Source of the DNA: Clostridium sp.
GTDB lineage: Bacteria; Bacillota; Clostridia; Clostridiales; Clostridiaceae
DNA length: 64,000 nucleotides
Direction: 5' to 3'
NCBI GenBank assembly: GCA_029851835.1
Contig: JARKVD010000017.1
Span: 239,579 to 303,578 of the forward strand
The number at the start of each line of letters is the position of its first letter. Within the stretch, counting starts at the first letter, position 1. This document shows positions 27,444 through 35,451 of this stretch, in pieces. The notes below the pieces were generated by a model that ran no database searches, was not told the DNA's origin, and was given only the letters and a program-made list of their open reading frames with translations. A program made the translations under genes and the position numbers.

Positions 27444-27701
27444 TTAAATAGCCTCAATAAATATCTTAGATGCATCTTCTTTTCTAATAGCGATTACAGC
27501 TCCTCGTATTAAGTATGCTACTGGATCTCCTGAAGGACTTTGACTTAAAGCTTCAATTTCAGTATCTTTTATTAATCCTAAATCAAGCATTCTTCTTCTT
27601 ATAGAACCATCAGAAATAAGATATTTAACTCTGCATTTTCCACCTAAAGGCAAATTATTTAATGACATTAAATTTTTTTCTCTTTCCATAATATTAATCA
27701 T
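27444..27701 (-). CDS. feoA: FeoA-domain protein
   Basis: 85 residues, an SH3-like domain that assists FeoB in Fe2+ uptake. MSLNNLPLGGKCRVKYLISDGSIRRRMLDLGLIKDTEIEALSQSPSGDPVAYLIRGAVIAIRKEDASKI matches the FeoA pattern, including RRRxLDLGL and the DPVAY turn. ATG 27701 follows AAAGGAGATATAAAT, so the twelve extra N-terminal residues are probably real. First gene of a feoA-feoB pair, divergent from a DtxR-type regulator across a spacer with a long palindrome (27803-27835). Confidence 0.93.
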   Translation of the reverse strand: MINIMEREKNLMSLNNLPLGGKCRVKYLISDGSIRRRMLDLGLIKDTEIEALSQSPSGDPVAYLIRGAVIAIRKEDASKIFIEAI

Positions 27702-27802
27702 ATTTATATCTCCTTTTTACCCTATATAACTCTCTTAATTAACCTATATCTACTTACACTATATTCCTTGGTTCTAAATTCCCCTTTTAGTGAATATAAC
27801 TT

Positions 27803-27835
27803 TTAGAGGAGGGAAATTTTCTTTCCCTACTCTAA
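27803..27835. promoter_or_regulatory. 33-bp dyad between feoA and the DtxR-family gene
   Basis: Nested arms TTAGAG/CTCTAA and AGGGAAA/TTTCCCT around TTTTC, with one unpaired base on each side. No T-run follows on either strand, so an operator is more likely than a terminator. It does not match the standard DtxR/MntR consensus. Confidence 0.55.
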
Positions 27836-27892
27836 CATATGAATAATATATTTTTTATGTTACAAATTATAAAAAAATTGTGTGGTGATTAA

Positions 27893-28372
27893 ATGAATAA
27901 TGAATTTTTTACTGCAAGAGGATATGAGCAAAAATCCTATGATGAAAATCTTCTTACTGCCTCTATGGAAGATTATGTTGAAATGATATATAGATGTACT
28001 TTAAATGGAGATGAATATGTTCGTTTAAGTAAACTAGCTGATTTATTAAATGTAAGAGATTCCTCTGCCTCAAAAATGATGCAAAAGTTAGGTAAATTAG
28101 GTCTAATAGACTATGAAAGATATGGATTAATCAAATTTACAGACTTAGGAAGAGAAATTGGACAATTTCTTTTACAGCGACATAATACCATAGAAAAATT
28201 TTTAAAACTTATTACTTCAGATGAGGACGTATTGATTGAAACTGAACTTATAGAACATATAATTAGCAGCAATACAGTTGAAAATCTACACTTGTTAAAT
28301 GAATTTATAAAAAAAAATCCAGAAATTGAACTTCAATTTAATGAATTTAAAAAAGATTATTACACCAAATAA
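27893..28372 (+). CDS. DtxR/MntR-family metal-dependent regulator
   Basis: 159 residues. The N-terminal winged helix (about 22-85: SMEDYVEMIYRC...VRLSKLADLLNVRDSSASKMMQKLGKLGLIDYERYGLIKFTDLG) is typical of DtxR/MntR, followed by a dimerisation helix set (LLQRHNTIEKFLKLI). The usual metal-site His pair at the start of the second domain (RRHRLxExFL, then EAxxLEHxxS) is seen only in weakened form as QRHNTIEKFL and ELIEHIISSNTVENL. There is no SH3 domain. Divergent from feoAB, so it likely senses Fe2+ or Mn2+ and controls that operon. Start after GGTGAT. Confidence 0.85.
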   Translation: MNNEFFTARGYEQKSYDENLLTASMEDYVEMIYRCTLNGDEYVRLSKLADLLNVRDSSASKMMQKLGKLGLIDYERYGLIKFTDLGREIGQFLLQRHNTIEKFLKLITSDEDVLIETELIEHIISSNTVENLHLLNEFIKKNPEIELQFNEFKKDYYTK

Positions 28373-28573
28373 AATAATTTATTATATCCATATTATTTAA
28401 TAAACAAAATTTTTATTACCCCGTTCCAAAATTTAAACTTTCTAATAATATAATATTAGAAATATATATAAGCTTATATATTCCTAGGTTGTAACTCTTG
28501 GACAAACATCCAAGTTTTACTTCCTCATGCTAAGACCATTCTTAGAGTAAATATAAATTTGGGGGTACTATAT

Positions 28574-28894
28574 ATGTCTTACGGTGGATATAATCGCGGA
28601 TGTAACAATTGCTTTAACGGCTATGATAGCTTTAATTACGGAGACAACTATGGATTTAACAGCTATGATAGCTTTAATTGTGGATGTAACGATGGCTATA
28701 ATTACGGGGGCAACTATGGATTTAATAGCTATGATGGCTTTAATTGCAGATGTAACAATAGCTATAATTACGGATATAACTATGGCGCTCCATATGGATA
28801 TGGATACGGATATGGAAATGATGGCTTCGGATTTGATAGTTGGTGGATTATAATAATATTATTATTCTTCGGCTGTGGATTCTTCTTCTTCTAA
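28574..28894 (+). CDS. Gly/Tyr/Asn-rich repeat protein with hydrophobic C-terminal tail (spore-coat-like)
   Basis: 106 residues. Residues 1-80 are built of imperfect repeats of about 20 residues on the pattern YGFNSYDxFNCGCNxxYNYG, rich in Gly, Tyr, Asn and Cys. The tail SWWIIIILLFFGCGFFFF is a single hydrophobic stretch like that of YjcZ-type small sporulation proteins. The DNA repeats are visible too. Start ATG 28574 after GGGGG. The next gene (29252) shares the tail design and a similar upstream region, so the two probably arose by duplication. A coat, exosporium or sporulation membrane role is inferred. Confidence 0.6.
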   Translation: MSYGGYNRGCNNCFNGYDSFNYGDNYGFNSYDSFNCGCNDGYNYGGNYGFNSYDGFNCRCNNSYNYGYNYGAPYGYGYGYGNDGFGFDSWWIIIILLFFGCGFFFF

Positions 28895-28933
28895 GAATAA
28901 TCTAGTCAATATTTATTAAATATTGACTTTATC

Positions 28934-29010
28934 ATAAGTGAAAGTCCAAATCTATGATTTGGGTCATTGAACTTACCATGCGAATAAAATTAGGAGAAGT
29001 TTCCTTATTA
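28934..29010. repeat. Dispersed repeat, single copy
   Basis: Begins AAGTGAAAGTCCAAATC, contains GATTTGGG and ACTTACC, and ends AGGAGAAGTTTCCTTA; same unit and orientation as 2647-2796. Confidence 0.75.
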
Positions 29011-29033
29011 ATACTGAACTAACTTAGTCATTA

Positions 29034-29074
29034 AGACGAGTTCTAGAGTGATCATTACTAGAACTCGTCTTTTT
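29034..29074 (+). terminator. Terminator between the two Gly-rich protein genes
   Basis: AGACGAGTTCTAG pairs with CTAGAACTCGTCT, followed by TTTT. Confidence 0.85.
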
Positions 29075-29251
29075 AAATAATTTTATATAAACTGTTCCTA
29101 AATTTTAAATCTTTAATATTATGGTATTAGGAATGTATGTTTATATATTTAATGTATATTTCTAATCACATTTAAGGACCTTTAGTCCAATACAATTTCA
29201 TTTACTTCCAATACATTCCCATAGGAGTATAAATAAAGAGAGGTAATATAT

Positions 29252-29503
29252 ATGAGTAGGCATAGAAATTCTTGTGGATGTTGCTGTGGATGTAATGGTC
29301 AATGTAGCTGTTGTACAAATTGCTGTTGCACCAATTCATCATCCTTCGGATGCAATTCAGGCTCTAACTTTGGATGCGGAAACAACTTTGGCTCCGGCTT
29401 TGGTAATAACTGGTGGCTAATTCTTCTATTACTATTCGGTGGCTTTGGCTGTGGTGGCCTTGGTGGTGGCTTTGGCCGTGGCTTAGGCAGCTGCTTCTGG
29501 TAA
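29252..29503 (+). CDS. Cys/Gly-rich small protein with hydrophobic tail (spore-coat-like)
   Basis: 83 residues. The N-terminal half has thirteen or so cysteines in clusters (SCGCCCGCNGQCSCCTNCCC). The rest is Gly/Asn/Phe-rich and ends with NNWWLILLLLFGGFGCGG followed by a glycine tail. This WW-hydrophobic module is shared with the 28574 product. Cysteine clusters could cross-link in a coat or bind metal. Start after AGAGAGGTAAT. Function inferred only from composition and its neighbour. Confidence 0.6.
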   Translation: MSRHRNSCGCCCGCNGQCSCCTNCCCTNSSSFGCNSGSNFGCGNNFGSGFGNNWWLILLLLFGGFGCGGLGGGFGRGLGSCFW

Positions 29504-29581
29504 AATACACAAAATAATTATTCACATGCATCTATAAATAAAAATACTCGTCTAAATATAAAGTAATAATTCAAATTAAGA

Positions 29582-29618
29582 GGGCGTATCATAGAATATC
29601 TAATTCTATGATACGCCC
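29582..29618. terminator. Perfect 16-bp hairpin
   Basis: GGGCGTATCATAGAAT and its exact complement flank ATCTA; CTCTTT follows on the plus strand. It probably ends the 29252 transcript. 29504-29836 holds nothing else recognised. Confidence 0.7.
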
Positions 29619-29836
29619 ATCTCTTTATTCGCCTTTGCAAATATTGTAAAACCAGTGCATATATAACTAGAAAGAATATAGCTACCCATAAATAGATTAA
29701 CCATATCACTATCTAATAATTGATAAAATAGTTTATTAAGTAATTAAACTTTTCATAGGATTCCCTAGATAATTATGCTAAAATAATTAATAAAGTTAAA
29801 CTTAACAAAACGTAATTTAACTACGGGGGATAAAAT

Positions 29837-30532
29837 ATGAAATACGAAATTATAATTTTTGATGCAGATGAAACACTCTTTGACTTTAAAAAATCAGAAA
29901 GAGAAGCCTTTAAAAATACTCTATTGGAGCTCGGTATTGACTATGATGCTAACTATCACTTTAAAATATATCAAGATATTAACACTGCTATTTGGAAAGA
30001 ATTTGAGGAAGGCCTTATAACCCAAGAAAAACTTAAAACAGATAGATTCAAAAGATTCTGTGATGCAATAAATATGAACTTTGATGAAAATCAATTAGCT
30101 AAAGCTTACATGAAACATTTAGGTGATGGTTCCTTTCTCTTAGAAGGTGCAGAAGACTTAATTAAAGATTTAAAAGATACTTACAAACTATCAATTGTAA
30201 CTAATGGCCTTACTGAGGTTCAAAACAAACGTATTAGAAAATCAGTAATTGCCCATTACTTTCAGGACATTGTTATTTCTGAAGAAGTTAAAGTATCCAA
30301 GCCTAATCCGGAAATATTTGAATTAGCTTTAAAAAACATTAATCACCGTGATAAATCTAAGGTATTAATGATTGGTGACAGCTTGACCTCTGATATTCAG
30401 GGAGGAATAAACTTTGGGATCGATACCTGCTGGTATAATCCAAATAAAGTTGAAAACCTAAAGAATATAAAACCGACCTTTGAAGCATCTACTTTTGACG
30501 AAATTAAAGCATTGCTTAAATCAATTGAATAA
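29837..30532 (+). CDS. HAD hydrolase, YjjG-type pyrimidine nucleotidase
   Basis: 231 residues of the haloacid-dehalogenase superfamily. Motif I is FDADETLF with nucleophile Asp9 and acid Asp11, motif II is SIVTNG, motif III uses Lys in KVSKPNPEIFELAL, and motif IV is MIGDSLTSDIQGG. The helical cap (about 15-95) and the overall length match YjjG, a house-cleaning 5'-nucleotidase that removes non-canonical pyrimidine nucleotides. Other HAD phosphatases remain possible. Start after GGGGGATA. Lone gene with its own terminator. Confidence 0.82.
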   Translation: MKYEIIIFDADETLFDFKKSEREAFKNTLLELGIDYDANYHFKIYQDINTAIWKEFEEGLITQEKLKTDRFKRFCDAINMNFDENQLAKAYMKHLGDGSFLLEGAEDLIKDLKDTYKLSIVTNGLTEVQNKRIRKSVIAHYFQDIVISEEVKVSKPNPEIFELALKNINHRDKSKVLMIGDSLTSDIQGGINFGIDTCWYNPNKVENLKNIKPTFEASTFDEIKALLKSIE

Positions 30533-30562
30533 AGTTAATTTTATAAAGAATATATTGCACAT

Positions 30563-30598
30563 AAAAAAGCAGAAAGTTTCGAGTCTTTCTGCTTTTTC
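30563..30598 (+). terminator. Terminator of the HAD gene
   Basis: AAAAAGCAGAAAG pairs with CTTTCTGCTTTTT. Confidence 0.9.
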
Positions 30599-30789
30599 TA
30601 AATCCTTTTAATTGAATAAAATAGTTAACGTTAAATAAAGAACTATTTACTTTATACATTTTCTATTAATTCTGATGGCGATCTAGCTTTCCAATCCTAT
30701 TATCTGCATTTTAATTTTTGTTATTCATTATCTATATTTTTTTATAGCGCATTTATTTTTTTCTTTTATATAAAGGTTTTATATAATTT

Positions 30790-31611
30790 CTATCTGTACC
30801 TAACCTTTGGTTCATAAAACTCAAAAATAACAGCATGATTTTCATCTTCATACTTCTTGTAATCTACATCATCTTTTATTGTCCAAACCACCTTCATCGC
30901 ACCAAGCCTTTCAGAAGTTTTAAGTAAAAAACTTTTTGAACTAGTTCCATAAGCAATAAACTGTGGCCTTGAAATTACATTTGCAAGTGCATTTCCCATT
31001 ACAATTCCCATCCATTTAGGAATATTATCATAATCCTTTCTATTCATAATCAATTGTCCTCTCATAATGTCCGGTGCATTTTTTCTAAACCATGCAACTA
31101 TAAAAGGATTGAAGCTTTCAATACAATATGGTCCTAAATACTCTCTCATGTACTTTAATACTTTTTCACATAACTCTTTGTTTCTATTGCCAGATTTAAT
31201 TTCTATGATTATTGGTACTTTTCCCTTTACAATTTCTAAAACTTCATAAAGCATAGGTATTTTTTCATTACTATTACATAACTTCATTTCTCTAAGTTCA
31301 TACAATGTATAATCTTCAAGTTTTCCATTTATACCACAAACTCTATTTAAAGTATCATCATGGAAAACCATCACTTCTCCATCCTTCGAAAGAATAACAT
31401 CTAACTCAATGCCATATCCCTTTGCCACTGCCAACTTAAAAGCTGAAATACTATTCTCAGGAATAGATTTATCTTTTGAATGCAATCCTCTGTGGGCATG
31501 ATTTATACCAACTAACATCTTTTTTTGTTCTTCGGTACATTTACCTGGATAGATAAGAAACATAGTCAATACACCTATTAACATTATTAATACTGCTAAT
31601 ATCAATACCAT
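30790..31611 (-). CDS. Membrane-anchored glycerophosphodiester phosphodiesterase-family protein
   Basis: 273 residues. One N-terminal membrane helix (about 1-22) is followed by a TIM-barrel GDPD domain. HRGLHSKDKSIPENSISAF gives the first catalytic His and Glu-Asn, GIELDVILSKDGEVMVFHDDTLNRVCG gives the metal-binding Glu/Asp and the second His, and IIEIKSG the later acid. It hydrolyses glycerophosphodiesters to glycerol 3-phosphate and an alcohol, used in lipid or teichoic-acid turnover. The N-terminal anchor suggests a membrane-facing role; the topology is not certain. Start after GGAGGG. Lone gene. Confidence 0.85.
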   Translation of the reverse strand: MVLILAVLIMLIGVLTMFLIYPGKCTEEQKKMLVGINHAHRGLHSKDKSIPENSISAFKLAVAKGYGIELDVILSKDGEVMVFHDDTLNRVCGINGKLEDYTLYELREMKLCNSNEKIPMLYEVLEIVKGKVPIIIEIKSGNRNKELCEKVLKYMREYLGPYCIESFNPFIVAWFRKNAPDIMRGQLIMNRKDYDNIPKWMGIVMGNALANVISRPQFIAYGTSSKSFLLKTSERLGAMKVVWTIKDDVDYKKYEDENHAVIFEFYEPKVRYR

Positions 31612-31826
31612 ACTCCCTCCAATATAGTTATACTATCATTACCAACCTAATACTACCTTATATTTATTTACTGTATCCATTCATATTAGTATAATTCACA
31701 GTCCATTATTCTCAATCTACTCAAATTAACTCAGCCATACATATATCTTATTCAAAAATTTATAAATATTAATTTCTATATTGTAACTTAATTATAAACT
31801 GTTGATTTTATAATAGTATCAATTTA

Positions 31827-31841
31827 TAATAATGATTATCA
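31827..31841 (+). promoter_or_regulatory. Fur box before the BFD-like gene
   Basis: TAATAATGATTATCA matches the 7-1-7 Fur dyad TGATAATNATTATCA at all but one position. It lies about 30 bases before the start codon, where bound Fur would block transcription. Confidence 0.75.
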
Positions 31842-31873
31842 AGAAATAATTATTGTTTTAGGAGGTTTTAATA

Positions 31874-32194
31874 ATGGCTGGAGATAGAATCATTTGTAGA
31901 TGTAAGAATGTTAGTTATATTGATATAAGAAAGGCTATGATTGCTGGTGCACGTACTTTAGATGAAATTAAAGAAATCACTGGCGCTTCTACTGGTTGTG
32001 GCAGATGTGCAAGTGAGATTGAAAAAATTCTTGCTTCAGTTTGCGGATGCAAAAATGTTTCACTAGAAACAGTACTTGAAGCTGTAAACAATGGGGCAGA
32101 TACAACTGAAAAAGTTGCTGAAATCACTGGCGCTGGTTCAGCATGTGGGAGATGTAAGGCATTAGTGCAAAACATAATTGATACAAAAAAATAA
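31874..32194 (+). CDS. Double BFD-like [2Fe-2S] domain protein
   Basis: 106 residues made of two tandem bacterioferritin-associated-ferredoxin-like domains. Unit one has Cys8-x-Cys10 and Cys42-x2-Cys45 (ICRC, GCGRC); unit two has Cys57-x-Cys59 and Cys91-x2-Cys94 (CGC, CGRC). Each set can hold one [2Fe-2S] cluster. Single-domain Bfd moves electrons to bacterioferritin to release stored iron. A Fur box at 31827-31841 predicts expression under iron shortage, fitting an iron-mobilising role. No bacterioferritin is in the window. Start after GGAGG. Confidence 0.85.
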   Translation: MAGDRIICRCKNVSYIDIRKAMIAGARTLDEIKEITGASTGCGRCASEIEKILASVCGCKNVSLETVLEAVNNGADTTEKVAEITGAGSACGRCKALVQNIIDTKK

Positions 32195-32213
32195 ATTATC
32201 TCTTAATTGTAAA

Positions 32214-32245
32214 TAAAAGGCAGGTATTAAAATCTGCCTTTTATT
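32214..32245. terminator. Bidirectional terminator
   Basis: AAAAGGCAG...CTGCCTTTT between the BFD-like and M20 genes. Confidence 0.8.
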
Positions 32246-32256
32246 TATATATATTG

Positions 32257-33453
32257 TTATTTTAATGTAATAGCTTGAGTTAAAACATCACAACCAGTAT
32301 AAGCTAATGCCATAGTCGCTGCCATTAACCTTTCATGGGCAAAATCTGTTGTTGTTGCCCTTGCCAGCTCACGGCTGTGTCCTACAAGTTCACAGTCTGA
32401 TAAACCTATATATGGATGAATAGTTGGTGTCACATGACTTACATTTCCAATATCACTCGAACCTGCGCTTCTTTCTCCTGCTTTTATATCTGTAACTCCT
32501 AATAATCTTAGGTTATCATTAAATGCCTGTGATAGAGTTTCATTAGTTACCAAATTATCATATGCCAATTCAAATTTGCTTATTTCTAAAGTAGCTCCAG
32601 TCATTAAAGCAGCTCCTTCTGCAATATGTGTTATTTTATTTATTAAGTCATTTACAGTTTCCTTTTTGGCAGCTCTTACATAAAACTGTGCTACAGCCTC
32701 TTCAGGCACAATATTAGCTGCTACCCCACCCTTAGTAATAATTCCATGGATTCTTACATCTGGCGTAACATGCTGACGTAATGCATCTATTCCATTAAAT
32801 AATTGAATGACACTGTTAAGAGCATTTATCCCTAGCTCAGGACAAGATGCTGCATGGGCAGTCTTACCTTTATATCTAAACTCCATTGGATAAATAGCAT
32901 TGGTTGAACCACTTTCGCTAGTTTCACCTGATGGATGAACCATCATTGCTGCGTCAAGTTCATCAAAAACTCCTGCTTCAGTTAAAATAACCTTAGCCCC
33001 ATTAGTTTCCTCTGCCGGTGTACCAAAAACTATAACTTTACCACCTATTTGAGGTAATATTTTACTTAAAGCTACTCCAGCTCCAGCAGACATAACTCCT
33101 ATCATATTATGACCACAGCCATGTCCTATTTCTGGTAATGCATCATATTCACATAAATACCCAACAGTTAATCCAGGCTTTCCACTATCAAAAGTTGCCC
33201 TAAAGGCAGTTTCCATACCACAAAATGGTTGTTCAACCTGAAATCCATTTTCCATTAAAAATTCTGTAAGTACCCTTACTGCCTCATACTCTTCATTTCC
33301 TAGCTCAGGATGCTCATAAATATAATCACTTAGGCTACAAAGCTGTGCTTTAATATCTAATCCTTCTTGTAGAAGCTGTTTTTTTAATTCTTGTCCTTGT
33401 TTTAGTAATTGTTCCTTAACCTCTTGACCTACTTTTAATAGTTGTTCACTCAT
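32257..33453 (-). CDS. M20-family amidohydrolase, PM20D2/AbgB-like, with N-terminal repeat helix
   Basis: 398 residues. A metallopeptidase of the M20 amidohydrolase group: HGCGH (111-115) carries metal ligands, and PAEETNGAK holds the general base Glu. The small lid/dimer domain occupies about 185-300. The sequence most resembles the PM20D2/AbgB branch, whose mammalian member splits beta-alanyl-lysine-type dipeptides. The first 36 residues are three exact-length 11-residue repeats (QLLKxGQEVKE type), probably an amphipathic helix or coiled coil; this is unusual. It follows a YfcC-type permease under a lysine riboswitch, suggesting hydrolysis of an imported lysine-containing amide. Start after AAGGGATT. 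Confidence 0.8.
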   Translation of the reverse strand: MSEQLLKVGQEVKEQLLKQGQELKKQLLQEGLDIKAQLCSLSDYIYEHPELGNEEYEAVRVLTEFLMENGFQVEQPFCGMETAFRATFDSGKPGLTVGYLCEYDALPEIGHGCGHNMIGVMSAGAGVALSKILPQIGGKVIVFGTPAEETNGAKVILTEAGVFDELDAAMMVHPSGETSESGSTNAIYPMEFRYKGKTAHAASCPELGINALNSVIQLFNGIDALRQHVTPDVRIHGIITKGGVAANIVPEEAVAQFYVRAAKKETVNDLINKITHIAEGAALMTGATLEISKFELAYDNLVTNETLSQAFNDNLRLLGVTDIKAGERSAGSSDIGNVSHVTPTIHPYIGLSDCELVGHSRELARATTTDFAHERLMAATMALAYTGCDVLTQAITLK

Positions 33454-33528
33454 TATAATCCCTTGCTTTCATTTTAAAATATTAACCTTATTTTTTAATT
33501 TATTTTAAGTTTTCTGACATTTATATTG

Positions 33529-33680
33529 TTAAAGGAAACTCCTTCTCTTATTCATTCGAAGGAGTAAGTTCATGTTAACCAAATTAAAATTTGGACATTC
33601 ACTTAAAGGAAACTCCTTCTCTTACTCATTTGAAGGAGTAAGTTCATGTTACCAAACTAAAATTTGGACATTCACTTATT
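33529..33680. repeat. Dispersed repeat, two tandem copies between permease and M20 genes
   Basis: 33529-33606 and 33603-33680 are nearly identical (TTAAAGGAAACTCCTTCTC ... GAAGGAGTAAGTTCATG ... CCAAA/TTTGG ... CATTCACTTA). They share a junction TTAA; the second ends at the permease stop codon. They lie inside the operon and could form strong RNA hairpins between the two genes. Confidence 0.9.
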
Positions 33681-35112
33681 ACATCCAGTGCATTAATACT
33701 GCTGGTGTTATAAACAATAAACCTAAACCAAATAAAATAGCTTGTAATTTAAATATCCATTTAAACCACTTAGTGAATGGAACTCCTGCAATTCCTAAAC
33801 ATGCAATTAATATTCCTGAGGTTGGAAACATTGCATTGGAGAACCCATCACCAAATTGGAATATTAAGACTGTAGTTTGTGGTGTTATTCCAATTAACTC
33901 ACCTAATGGAGCTAAAATTGGCATTGTTAAAGCTGCTTGTCCTGATCCGGATCCTACAAAAAAGTTAATAAACATTTGAATTGGAAGCATCACATATGCG
34001 GCTAACAATGATGGAAGTTTGCCTATTATTGATGATAACTGGTATAAAAACGTATCAATTATTTGTGCATTTTCAGCTATAACAACAATTCCCCTTGCAA
34101 GGCCTATCATTATAGCAGCCCCAATCATCCCCTGTGCCCCTTCAATAAATGCCTCTGCCATTTCATTAACACCAAGTCCACCAATAAATCCACTTAGAAT
34201 TCCCGTTGCTAAAAATACAGCTGCAATTTGAGGTATCCAGAAGTCTTGTGTTAATACTCCCCAAACAATAACTGCCATACAAATTACAACTAAACTTAAA
34301 ATCACCTTGTGTGAATTTTTAAAATCAACTTTCATTTCACTAAAACTAACTAATTTATCACGCTTTTCCTGATCACTTTCATAAACAAGACTTAACTTTG
34401 GATTTTTCTTAATTCTTGCAGCATAAATCATTACAAAAGCTATAGACACTACTGTAATAACAACCCATATGATTGTACGATACTCAACCCCTGAAAATAT
34501 AGGTATTCCCGCTATAGATTGCGCAATTCCTACTGTAAATGGATTTAACATTGCTGAACTAAATCCTACAACACAAGCTAAATAACTCATTGCTACTGCA
34601 ACAATACTATCATAACCTATGGCAAGGGATAACGGAACAAACATTGCTATAAATGGTATGGATTCTTCTGTCATTCCAAATACAGCTCCACCTAAGGAGA
34701 ACATAGACATTACAATTGGAATTATTAATATTTCTTTACCTTTAAATAACTGAACTATACGAGCTATACCACTATCAATTGCCTTTGTTCTCATTATTAA
34801 GTTAAATGCACCACTTACAATAAATAAAAAAGCTATTATCTCTGCAGTTCCTACAATTCCTTCTACTGGTGCTTGAAGAACTTCAAATATACCCTGTGGG
34901 TGACTCTCTACATATTGGAAAGATCCATCCACAACTACAGTTTTATCAGCTTCATTTACAACTCTTTCATAAGCTCCTCCCGGCACTATATATGTTGCAA
35001 TTGCAACTATTAAAATTATCGAAAATATTATAACTATTGTATGCGGTATCTTTATTTCATCACCAAATCTCTTTGATGCTTGTCTACCTCTTAATTTTGA
35101 TAAATTTAACAT
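33679..35112 (-). CDS. YfcC/DcuC-like permease under lysine riboswitch control
   Basis: 477 residues, about twelve membrane helices of the C4-dicarboxylate anaerobic carrier-like (YfcC) family: IPHTIVIIFSIILIVAIATYIVPGGAYER at the start, SGAFNLIMRTKAIDSGI, GMTEESIPFIAMFVPL and FVGSGSGQAALTMPILAPL further on. In this superfamily transport of peptides, arginine/ornithine or dicarboxylates has been proposed. A lysine riboswitch and two terminators upstream point to lysine or a lysine-containing peptide as cargo, and the M20 gene downstream agrees. Start ATG 35112 follows AAAGGAGATGAAGGT; upstream in-frame codons fall in the riboswitch region. Confidence 0.82.
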   Translation of the reverse strand: MLNLSKLRGRQASKRFGDEIKIPHTIVIIFSIILIVAIATYIVPGGAYERVVNEADKTVVVDGSFQYVESHPQGIFEVLQAPVEGIVGTAEIIAFLFIVSGAFNLIMRTKAIDSGIARIVQLFKGKEILIIPIVMSMFSLGGAVFGMTEESIPFIAMFVPLSLAIGYDSIVAVAMSYLACVVGFSSAMLNPFTVGIAQSIAGIPIFSGVEYRTIIWVVITVVSIAFVMIYAARIKKNPKLSLVYESDQEKRDKLVSFSEMKVDFKNSHKVILSLVVICMAVIVWGVLTQDFWIPQIAAVFLATGILSGFIGGLGVNEMAEAFIEGAQGMIGAAIMIGLARGIVVIAENAQIIDTFLYQLSSIIGKLPSLLAAYVMLPIQMFINFFVGSGSGQAALTMPILAPLGELIGITPQTTVLIFQFGDGFSNAMFPTSGILIACLGIAGVPFTKWFKWIFKLQAILFGLGLLFITPAVLMHWM

Positions 35113-35230
35113 ACCTTCATCTCCTTTAATTATATAATTCTGACAACTTTTGGTGAAGCAAATGAGTTGAAATATAACTTTTTCAATAAATTCAATATTA
35201 ATGGCGCCTTCTAACTTGATTTTATTTAAT

Positions 35231-35262
35231 AAAAAAGGTCTTGAGCTATCACTCAAGACCTA
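35231..35262 (-). terminator. Second lysine-leader terminator (nearest the gene)
   Basis: GGTCTTGAGTGATAGCTCAAGACC followed by six T, minus strand. Its stem sequence is nearly the same as the first terminator's. Confidence 0.9.
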
Positions 35263-35296
35263 AGAAACAAATTAATACCTTTGTCTAACTTCTTTT

Positions 35297-35319
35297 ATCT
35301 TTAGTGATAGTTCTCCACA
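35297..35319 (-). other. Remnant of a second lysine aptamer (3' end only)
   Basis: On the minus strand TGTGGAGAACTATCACTAAAG resembles the 3' end of the intact lysine aptamers (TGTGGAGAGCTGTCATGATAG at 62269) at about 18 of 23 positions. It lies between the two terminators, which indicates a tandem duplication followed by loss of most of one aptamer. Confidence 0.55.
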
Positions 35320-35375
35320 CTTCCAACTTGTTAGACTTAATTTTAATGATTTATTTAAGAAAAATCACAAAAATA

Positions 35376-35403
35376 AAAGTCTTGAGTACTATGACTCAAG
35401 ACT
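35376..35403 (-). terminator. First lysine-riboswitch terminator
   Basis: AGTCTTGAGTCATAGTACTCAAGACT followed by TTTATTTTT on the minus strand, just after the intact aptamer. Confidence 0.88.
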
Positions 35404-35451
35404 ACATTTCATACTTTTAAACATTAATAAAATATGTTTTTCAAAAATATA

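Noticed and set aside
28584..28853. 89-codon frame overlapping the Gly/Tyr-rich repeat gene
   Set aside because: A shifted reading of the same DNA repeats giving I/A/T repeats; no ribosome site.
28574..28894. Tandem repeats as a CRISPR-like array
   Set aside because: Repeats are in-frame coding units with no unique spacers and no cas genes nearby.
29518..29709. 63-codon minus-strand frame with a hydrophobic start, downstream of the Cys-rich protein gene
   Set aside because: GTG start without a ribosome site, and the frame runs straight through a perfect 16-bp terminator hairpin; hydrophobicity follows from AT-rich sequence.
35113..35256. 48-codon N-terminal extension of the YfcC-type permease
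   Set aside because: It lies over the second leader terminator; ATG 35112 has a strong ribosome site and begins the family sequence.
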